A stretch of 64,000 nucleotides of DNA from Cytospora piceicola. Lineage: Eukaryota > Ascomycota > Sordariomycetes > Diaporthales > Cytosporaceae. The DNA is taken from contig JALQBC010000005.1 in assembly GCA_023375675.1 (NCBI GenBank), positions 62,001-126,000 of the forward strand. Direction: 5' to 3'. The notes beneath the pieces were generated by a model. That model was not told the origin of the DNA and did not search any database. It worked only from the letters and a program-made list of their open reading frames with translations. The first letter of the stretch is position 1, and the number at the start of each line of letters is the position of its first letter. A program made the position numbers and the translations under genes. Positions 56,580 to 64,000 of this stretch are shown piece by piece.

Positions 56580-57710
56580 ATGGCTCAAGACCCTCGCGCA
56601 CTACTGCAGAAAGTACGTCGATCTTGGACCAGGTTGATGTTGCCGGTACCATACTGACGGTGCTCCCTTTCAAGGCAGACAAGACGCTCGCCAGCGCATC
56701 CAGCGGTTTCTCCCTGTTCGGCGGCCGCGAGGAGAAGTACCAGAATGCCACCGACCTCTATATCCAAGCCGCCAATGCCTTCAGAATGCAGAAGTCGAGT
56801 TAGTCACCCCTCGCCCCAGCTCCGTACTATCCCACAGATAGCAACGGGAAAGACTGACCATCTCAAATGATCATAGACCGGGAAGCAGGACAGACATTCG
56901 AGAAGGCTGCACAAATCCAGATCAAGAACCTGAACGAGCCCGACGACGCCGCCAACACCTACATCGACGCATTCAAGGTCTACCGTACAGAGAACCCCGA
57001 GGATGCCGCACGATGTGTGGAGTTCAGCATCACCCAGTACTGCTCAAAGGGCAACTTCCGGAGGGCCGCCTCGCATAAAGAGAGCCTGGGCGATATTTTC
57101 GAGAACCAGCTGGGCGATATGAAGCGCGCGCTGGACGCATACGAGGCGGCTGCCGGGTGGTACGAGGGTGATGGAGCATCGGCGTAAGTTGAACAAACTC
57201 CCTCCCTCCCGTATGCAATGTGTAAAGAGAAGGAGGGAGGAGATTCTATGTGTTACAAGGCCAATCACTGACTGAGAGTCTTCCCACCACTACAGCCTCG
57301 CGAACAAGCTCTGGCTCAAAGTAGCCGACATCGCCGCCCTCGATGGCGACTACCCCAAGGCGATCGATCAATACGAGAAGGTGGCGCAGCAGTCCATCAA
57401 CAACAACCTGATGCGCTACAGCGTCAAGGAGTACTTCCTCAAGTCGGGGCTGTGCTACCTCGCGGCGGGCGACATGATCGCCACGCAGCGGGCGCTCGAG
57501 AAGTACAGGGACATGGACCCGGGCTTCGCGACGCAGCGCGAGCACCAGCTGCTGGTGGACCTGATCGGGGCCATCGAGGAGGGCGACCAGGACAAGTACG
57601 CCGACAAGCTGTACGCGTACGACCAGATGAGCAAGCTGGACAAGTGGAAGACCGCCATCCTGCTGAGGATCAAGGGCGCCATCGAGGAGGCGGACAATGA
57701 GTTCTCTTAA
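56580..57710 (+). CDS. SEC17: Alpha-SNAP (Sec17)
   Basis: Exons 56580-56612, 56675-56798, 56877-57183 and 57296-57710 give 292 residues, the usual family length. The first exon codes only for MAQDPRALLQK and is missed by simple scanning. TPR-like helical hairpins run through the protein, with the ADKTLASASSGFSLFGGREEKYQNA membrane-near loop (described in part), YIQAANAFRMQKS and the conserved NEPDDAANTYIDAFKVYR. The end LDKWKTAILLRIKGAIEE carries the leucine needed to stimulate the Sec18/NSF ATPase. Alpha-SNAP binds SNARE bundles and lets NSF take them apart. With USO1 14 kb away, two vesicle-fusion genes lie in the window; they are not linked functionally by position. Confidence 0.95.
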
Positions 57711-59970
57711 GGGTTTTGAAGGTCGTTCTGATGGGAGAAGGTGCATTTCCCACTGCTTTGTCGTTTGTGACTTATTCTTTCCGCCCTGGCGTTGGATTGG
57801 GACATTACACACCACATATGGTTTTCCTTTTACCTTTGCTGGTACCTAGGTAGCTGAGCAACAGAGTCTAACAGAGTCTTGTTCATCCAGGACCTTGCAT
57901 CCCAATTTTTCCTGGCATATGCTACTGTCTTCTTGAGTGCGCTTGGCATGGTTGAAAGCACAGCTGTGGTTGCCCCCATCGAGCAGATGCATCATTCCAT
58001 ACAGCTACAAACCCCCACCACATTATCTGCGTCTTAACATCAAGATAGCAGGTCGATTTCCGGTAACACCACATATCAGTAACCTCAGCCGTAGTATGTT
58101 CGATACCAAGTACTGAGCTTGAGTGATTTGAGAGGGGGTAAAGTCCAATGTTCAATGCTACAAGACCACACATTAGAAGCTTTTTCCAAAACTTTGTGTT
58201 TCCGCCATAGTGCTGCCTACACGGGAAATCTCTTGTCCATTCCTCACATATACGAGTCACCAATATAGCTATTGAACTGAATGTTTTGCGACGAAGAAAA
58301 GTATGCAAAGCTTTATTTCCATTCCTGTAATTTTCATAATGGGTCGGCACAACACCCACCTTCAGTGTCTCTGCTTCCCTTTGCGTTTGTCCAAGGGATG
58401 CCGTGTACTGACACATTCATATTATGTTTCCCTGTGAACCTTTCTTCGGAAATAGCACTGGCGAGAGCAGCCAAAGTGTTGGAACCAGAGCCGAGACTGG
58501 ACTATTCGGAGACATGCATGGTCTTGACGACATATAGCTGGCAGCAGTGCCACGAGTTTTGCAGAGACACTGACAATCCAGATGGTCGAGCAGACTGACT
58601 GGATATGGAACATAAAACCGGGCATAACCACGACGGAGAGCTGCACGACTTGCCGGAGCCGATCCTGCTTGTGGTGGCCATGATGTCTGGCAGACTGGAG
58701 GTCCAGCGTGGGCGGGTCTCTGCGGTCCATCTTCTGGACTTCGGACTCTGTCGGAAGAGCACCACCTCCAAGCTGGGGCGCAAAGGGTGCGGCCCGAGAT
58801 GGCCTATCCAGCATGAGACGATGTATGCCATAAGAACGGCCTGGTATGGGTGTAGTTCATGCAGATGACTGCAGAACCAACCATGTGAGTAACATGCTTT
58901 GGCAAAGTTCCTGCATACCACATATCCCTCCAGTCTACACTCTCACCACAGAAAAATTGGGGTCTATAGCAAAAGGGTAAACCGATGACACACTTGCCTG
59001 ACACCCAGGTCCCTATAACAGAAATAGTGGGGAGCTGTATTAGCCGCAAGAGAGAAACTCTATGTTCTCCAGCAATGACTATAACCAACAACAAGTCTTG
59101 GAATCAATTAGACCTGAGAACCGTTACCCCTGAATGATATTTGCCAACTTTCTTTCCAAAGTAGCCACAATGTATGAAGGATAGTGTCCCCGATCATTGC
59201 AGAGATGGGCTTTCTACACAGGCACGGACTTCAAGCTTGCCTCATCTCATATCTAAATGAGATGTAATTACGATGTCCTTGTGGTCCAACAAGCATTCCA
59301 GGGCACTCGTTCCCTTGTTCCTATTTCGTAACGACTGCCATTTGCTATATACTTGCCTGAAATCACTGAAATATACCGGGAAGAAATGGTGCACCCTCGG
59401 TTTCTGCTCCTTGAAAGTCACTGCATTGTATTGCGTATCAAAAGTTGCTAAGGAGCCGTCAGTCACTTATAAATGTATACGTTGCCAAATTGAGAATTCC
59501 AATTCATTATCGGGGTTTCAGATTGCAACCAGTATTTCAAAGATTCAATATCAACCTTGCCCCCAAGTAATCAGATTCGATTATCCAGGCAGTCATACAA
59601 AGTAGTTAGGCGAAGCTAAATTCCAGTCTCCAAAGTCACCGAGAACGATGGAAACGAAAAGGCGTCAGACGTTATTCATTTTGTCGAGGATACACTCAGG
59701 CTTGTGACTAGGTGGAAAGGAGTTTCTACTTGTGAATTTGAAGGCTTCGCTGGACCAGTATCGAGTGTAGTCAATTAGATACCTCCTCTATAAAGACCCG
59801 AGGACTACACCGTAACTTGGAACTTAAAGAAACACAGGCTCAGCGGTCAAGACCACAAAGGCTTATCTCTAAGCCATCCTGAACAATAAACACGGCGGTC
59901 CGCAAAAACCAAGCAACCAAACCGGCTACAGTCATTCTCGATCACCAGACTTGGGGATCGACCACTCACA
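57711..59970. other. Gene-poor stretch, 2.26 kb
   Basis: No gene is supported in the largest gap of the window. Minus-strand frames at 57922-58416, 58422-58814 and 58502-58921 overlap one another and have no domain, signal peptide or splice pattern. A tacctaggta palindrome is at 57843-57852. The gap separates conserved core genes from a secreted-protein gene. Confidence 0.5.
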
Positions 59971-61196
59971 ATGAAGACCAATAGTCGTTTCCTTTTTCTC
60001 TTCGCATTCGTCTTCCTTCTACTGGGAATCGGTATCGAAGCATATCCCTTGGAGGCCGATATCAGCCCTGACTGGAGCCATGGCGGTCCGAATGTACTAT
60101 CCAAGTGGCAGAAGACCTACAATCTCACCACTGATGGCTGCCCCTACTACTACGAGAATATACTGAGGGAGCAGAATACCACACGATATGTGTGCCAGTT
60201 GTTCTGTGCCGGACAGCACGTGAATAGCACTGAATTTCAGGTGAGGTTTGTCCACATTCCTGGAGCTGGTCGACTTTGCTAAGAAATACAAACCAAGTGT
60301 CTCTCCCCAAATTTGACCAAAGAGCAGGCCAAGTCTCAAGGGCTGCTCTATCTCGACGACCAAGGCGGCTCATGGAGCCCTGGCAGATGCCATTGCGGTG
60401 AAGAAGATGTGGATGATGGTGAAGCATTCATTTTCGATACGCAGGCGAAGCAGCCACCTGATATCACTCAACGTAAGTATAAAATGACCTCCTTAGGAAG
60501 GGTCGACAAACCCGTTCCCGGCATACTTAAGTGGGCAATCGCTTCTCCGAAGTCAAACAAGCCGGATAAAATAATCGACGTACTCGGCTACATTCCCGGT
60601 CAGAATACAGCTTACGTATTCGAGGCCTGGAACGACAGTGATCTGGTCAAGCGGAGATTCAAGCTCAGAGACATAGTTGCTGGCTGGTTCGTATTCTCCT
60701 TTCCCCTCAACCCTCAAGTCCCGCCCAACAGGGACACACTGCAGTCAATAAACTTCTTGCTCTAAGTGGGTCAAGTCGATAGTTACTCACCCCGATCATA
60801 CTATACAGGTACAACGCCAAAGCAGACCGGCCACTCTCAAACCTAAACAGCATCTACCTTGAGGGGGTCATTGAAGGTAGCACGAATGATATCATGGTGG
60901 AAATGCGAAGAGATATATTAGGTGGTGGTGACAATGGAGCAGCGGAAGTCATAGTCTACGCCAGTGACACCGAGCCAAACCGGCAGAGGGGATTCCGGAG
61001 GCTTTTGACGGAATCAAAATTCGGAAACGGGTTCCGCAAGATGCTCGAGGAGTATTCCGCGCTCCAGGGCAAGGCCATTGTGGCGTTCAGATCGCTTGGA
61101 GGGGTTGATTATGGTGACCTGGAGATCGTGCTCTCGGGTTCCAGCTCCGGCTTGGATGAGCCGCCGGATCTGCGCAGCAGTAGCGAACCGAAGTAG
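59971..61196 (+). CDS. Secreted protein of unknown function
   Basis: Inferred exons 59971-60240, 60298-60743 and 60809-61196 join to 367 residues in frame. Intron 2 must start at the weak gtcaat donor at 60744 to avoid the stop at 60763. The N-terminus is a strong signal peptide (KTNSRFLFLFAFVFLLLGIGIEA), likely cleaved before YPLE. An N-terminal cysteine-bearing part has three N-x-T/S sequons (NLTTD, NTTRY, NSTEF) and the segment SWSPGRCHC. A C-terminal region is polar and lacks cysteine. No catalytic motif or known family is recognised. A gtaagt near 60472 could be a fourth donor, but no compatible acceptor restores frame. Function is not assigned. Confidence 0.65.
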
Positions 61197-61845
61197 GTCC
61201 AGCCAGGTTCTAGAAATAGATTAATACTATCATGACCCTTTACGAAGCTGTCAGGGTTGCTCTTGGATGTTCAGAAATCACCTAGTCTATTGCGCATGAG
61301 TGGCCCTAGATTTCGTAGAGTCCATACTTCCCTACTTAGTACTAAGTAGATACATGCATACAGAGGTAAAAAGTACCAAGCAGGAGACATCGCGAAGATG
61401 GATTGAGGAGTAAACAATACAGCCAACAATATAAACGGAGGTCCTGCTGGGTGACTTCATAGTGCCTTATTGTTGCAAGGAGTTGTAGCAGCTGCACCCT
61501 GTTCCCGGGATGTAATCCAACTCGAACTTTACACCCCTATGTCTGTCCAAAGTTGGCCATCGTCAAGGCTCCCGGGCGCTTTCCAGACATGCAGTCACAT
61601 TTGATAAAAGTCAAAAAGGGTCGATTGATCGTTCAAAAATCAATGCTTCGTAATTACAAGTACTCGTAAACCTCATCAATAACAATATCACTCGTGAGCC
61701 GAACCGTTATGCCTTAAGAACCCGCCGTAAACATATCAAATCCCCTGAACAGCCAGGCTATGATATGAACGCATAGCCGTGTGAAAAGGAAAAATAAAAA
61801 CGCGAGAGACTTAGGAGGATTAATAAAAGATGCTCAGCAGCCCTC
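61197..61845. other. Convergent intergenic, 649 bp
   Basis: This lies between the secreted-protein gene and the minus-strand C2-domain gene. I see no gene, RNA or repeat; it probably holds both 3' ends. Confidence 0.5.
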
Positions 61846-64000
61846 TTACACCTCCGTCTCCACATCGGGCTTCCTCCCGGCTAGTGATCCAACCTTGGTC
61901 AGCCGGCGGACGGCGAACGTGGCCTCGTCCTTGGCAAACTGGACGTTTCGCATAGGTTTCCTTTCAATACCAAGTCAGCGGACCATTGATCGCGATGGGG
62001 TACCAATCAAACTTACCATTGCATCAGACCCCGATGTTGGCGATGAAGATCCCTGGACCGCTCCTTGTAGTCCTTGTACTTCGTGATGGGGTTCTTGCTG
62101 CTGGTAGACTTGGTTGATCGTGGCGACGAAAGGCTGTCCACCGACTCTCTAGTCGTGTAGCTGCTTCCTTCCGCGCTATTGCCATTGGTACTAGGAGCAT
62201 TGTCGGCGTCCTCGATACCAAGATCGGGATCGCTGGAGTCGCTATCCGAACTACCGCCCTCGTCATCATCCTCACCTATTTTGTCACCCATCAATTCAGC
62301 TGGATCCTTGCCGAAAGCACCACTCCAGTCTGTCCCGTCCCTCGATAGCCACTGCTCCCTATCTTTCTCATTCGCCTGCGCGAGGATGTCTCGCCCCTGC
62401 GTGAGGCTGGCCTCGTGCAATTTTTGAATACTCGGCGGCACCTCACTGACAACTTGCTCATTCCTCACACCCTCGGCATAACAGGCCTCCCAGCTCTCGA
62501 TCGTCTCGCGGCTTTCGTTGTCGCTCACGAATTTCAAGTGGTCACGGTCCGTCCCAGGCTTGAATCGGCCGCGGAACCTGAGACGTCCAATTTCCTCGAT
62601 CTTGAGGTCAGGAATGTCACGGTAGTTTGCCTCGGTGATGTAGTTCTGCGACAGTCTGAGGCCGTTATCACAACGCCAGATGGGGATGTCGAATTCCTTC
62701 TCCTCGAGGTCCACTAGATCTTGCAGCCAGATTGACGCGAATGTATCGGTGTGCCGTTTCCCTGCCGGTTGGAACTCGAAGAAAAGAGGAGACCTGTAAC
62801 GGTATCGTACGGGCAGGCGGATACGCCTTGGAGTGTCGTTAGACCCGTCATCCCTCTTTGGCGTGTCCGTGACATCCCATACGAGGCTGCCATCTTCGGT
62901 CTTGGTGCATTTCTCGCTCTTGACCGTTACGGAACTACCGCCCGTGCGGAGCTTGAGACGCGTGCGAGAACGGCCGTCGTAGTTAACGCCTGTGACGGTG
63001 TCGGAAAGGAACTCAAACGTGCCGATGTCACCAAATCCGAGGTGCTGGGGAGGTAGCTTGAGCTCCACGGACCGGAAGAGGAGAGAAATACGGACACGTC
63101 CAAAGCCGATACCGCCATCAAGAGGGTACCATCGCGTGCTCTGGCTACTTGTTAGGAGAATATCGGAAAGCTTGAGTGGCACCACTCCGATGATGGGGTC
63201 GTGCTGCCGGTTGCGCGCGTCCCGAACAGTAACTGTGATGATGCTGGATCGCCAGTCGCGGATGAACCGCTCTGTTCCCGCCTCAAAGATAGGTTTGGAC
63301 GAGACAACCTTCGTGCGGGTCTTGTACGCAAGCTCATCGTTGACGAGAATTGTGCAGTAAGAGCTGGGCAACTTCTTGCCCGTCTCCTCCTTGATTTCAC
63401 CAGCCTCAGGCCTCGCAGGTTCGAACTCACGACCCTTCCTCTTGCCCTGGGAGCCCTTGATATTAGCAAGTTCGAGATTGACGATCTGGTGGACGACAAT
63501 GCTGACAACACCACTGGGCCAGAGCGGGTCGGGAGGCGTGTGAACCACTGCGTCCTCTTCTGCGGTGTCCAGGCTGCCGACATCCGACTGCAGTGCCTTG
63601 ATATCCTGCAATTCCTTGGGCAGGTTAGGATCTTTGCCATCTGTTCGCAGGGCCTTTCGGAATTGAGTCTTGCCAAAGTAGCCGACCTCCCAAGATAGCT
63701 CCCCAGGCATTGAGGACTCTGCCTTGGTGCCTCTCAGGGTCGAGCTTTGAGGGAACATCTTGCCTGGGTGCTGGATGAGCTTCTGGATGCTGAGCTCAAC
63801 CTTGCCGACCACGTCATCGGCCGATGAGCGATCACTGTCCCATAGCTCAAGGGAGAGCTGCTCATCGGCTTTGATAATATCCGGTGTGACGAGAAGTGCA
63901 GCACATTCCTCGAAGACGGGGTTGAGATCATCCTGGATAACACGGGTGCAGTACTGAGGCTTTCCAAATTTGGAAAAGGCAATGCAGATGTACGGGTCGC
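61846..64000 (-). CDS. C2-domain protein, Mug190-like (5' end beyond window)
   Basis: The gene runs off the right edge, so the N-terminus is missing. The visible exons are 64000-62018 (open at the edge) and 61960-61846, with a 57-nt intron (gtaagt..gaaag) whose removal adds the C-terminal WKPMRNVQFAKDEATFAVRR segment and end DVETEV. At least two C2 domains are visible. One lies at the edge (DPYICIAFSKFGKPQYCTRV, then NPVFEE and ELWDSDRSSADDVVGKVEL); another is near the middle (SSYCTILVNDELAYKTRTK, then NRQHDPIIGVVPLKLSDIL). Its Asp residues fit Ca2+ or lipid binding. This layout and the tail match fungal Mug190-type proteins, probably tethered near membranes such as ER contact sites; that is inference from the family. 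Confidence 0.82.

Noticed and set aside
57922..58416. 164-residue minus-strand frame in the large gap
   Set aside because: It has no domain or signal, and two other frames overlap the neighbouring DNA equally well; likely chance.
1..64000. tRNA or rRNA genes
   Set aside because: I looked for B-box-like GGTTCGAATCC and its reverse complement in spacers and found no convincing cloverleaf; a computed scan would be needed to exclude one.

Overview
This window is nuclear DNA of a filamentous ascomycete (Pezizomycotina; gene content and intron style fit Sordariomycetes, which is an inference). Genes are monocistronic on both strands and most carry short GT..AG introns (about 55-190 nt), many with CTNAC-like branch points. 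Hallmark fungal families are present: HET, Zn2Cys6, NmrA-like, OPT and YAT permease, Clr5-like/ankyrin. I found no rRNA, convincing tRNA, CRISPR array or recognisable intact transposon. Coordinates given for genes are start codon to stop codon, with introns inferred by eye from splice signals and reading-frame continuity.

Left part (1-10,400) is accessory. Two diverged copies of an OTT_1508-like nucleic-acid/nucleotide deaminase (895-2540 and 4865-6619) lie in the same orientation and flank a gene on the opposite strand (3043-4217). That gene encodes a three-finger C2H2 protein and can only be read by joining four exons. The zinc-finger gene and the second deaminase share a 647-bp divergent promoter that holds a 20-bp tandem array. 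This trio is the best candidate for an undescribed module. A single-pass membrane protein and a secreted cysteine-rich protein follow.

The middle (10,377-37,000) mixes regulatory, housekeeping and accessory genes: a Zn2Cys6 activator of MAL-activator/AmyR type, the ER lectin Yos9/OS-9, the ribosome-biogenesis factor SDA1, a small mitochondrial protein, a Clr5-like/ankyrin protein, an NmrA-like reductase, a HET protein, an amino-acid permease and an OPT transporter. Large gene-poor stretches separate several of them.

The right part (37,200-64,000) is mostly conserved core: PRMT3-type arginine methyltransferase, the Uso1/p115 tether, acetolactate synthase regulatory subunit ILV6, ornithine carbamoyltransferase, a Tag1-like vacuolar protein, a DUF726 hydrolase with an RGG tail, a mitochondrial GatC-like subunit and alpha-SNAP (Sec17). 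A secreted unknown protein and a C2-domain (Mug190-like) protein cut by the right edge complete the window. ILV6 and the ornithine carbamoyltransferase are convergent neighbours in branched-chain amino-acid and arginine synthesis. ILV6 has a consensus Gcn4/CPC1 site 120 bp upstream of its start codon.
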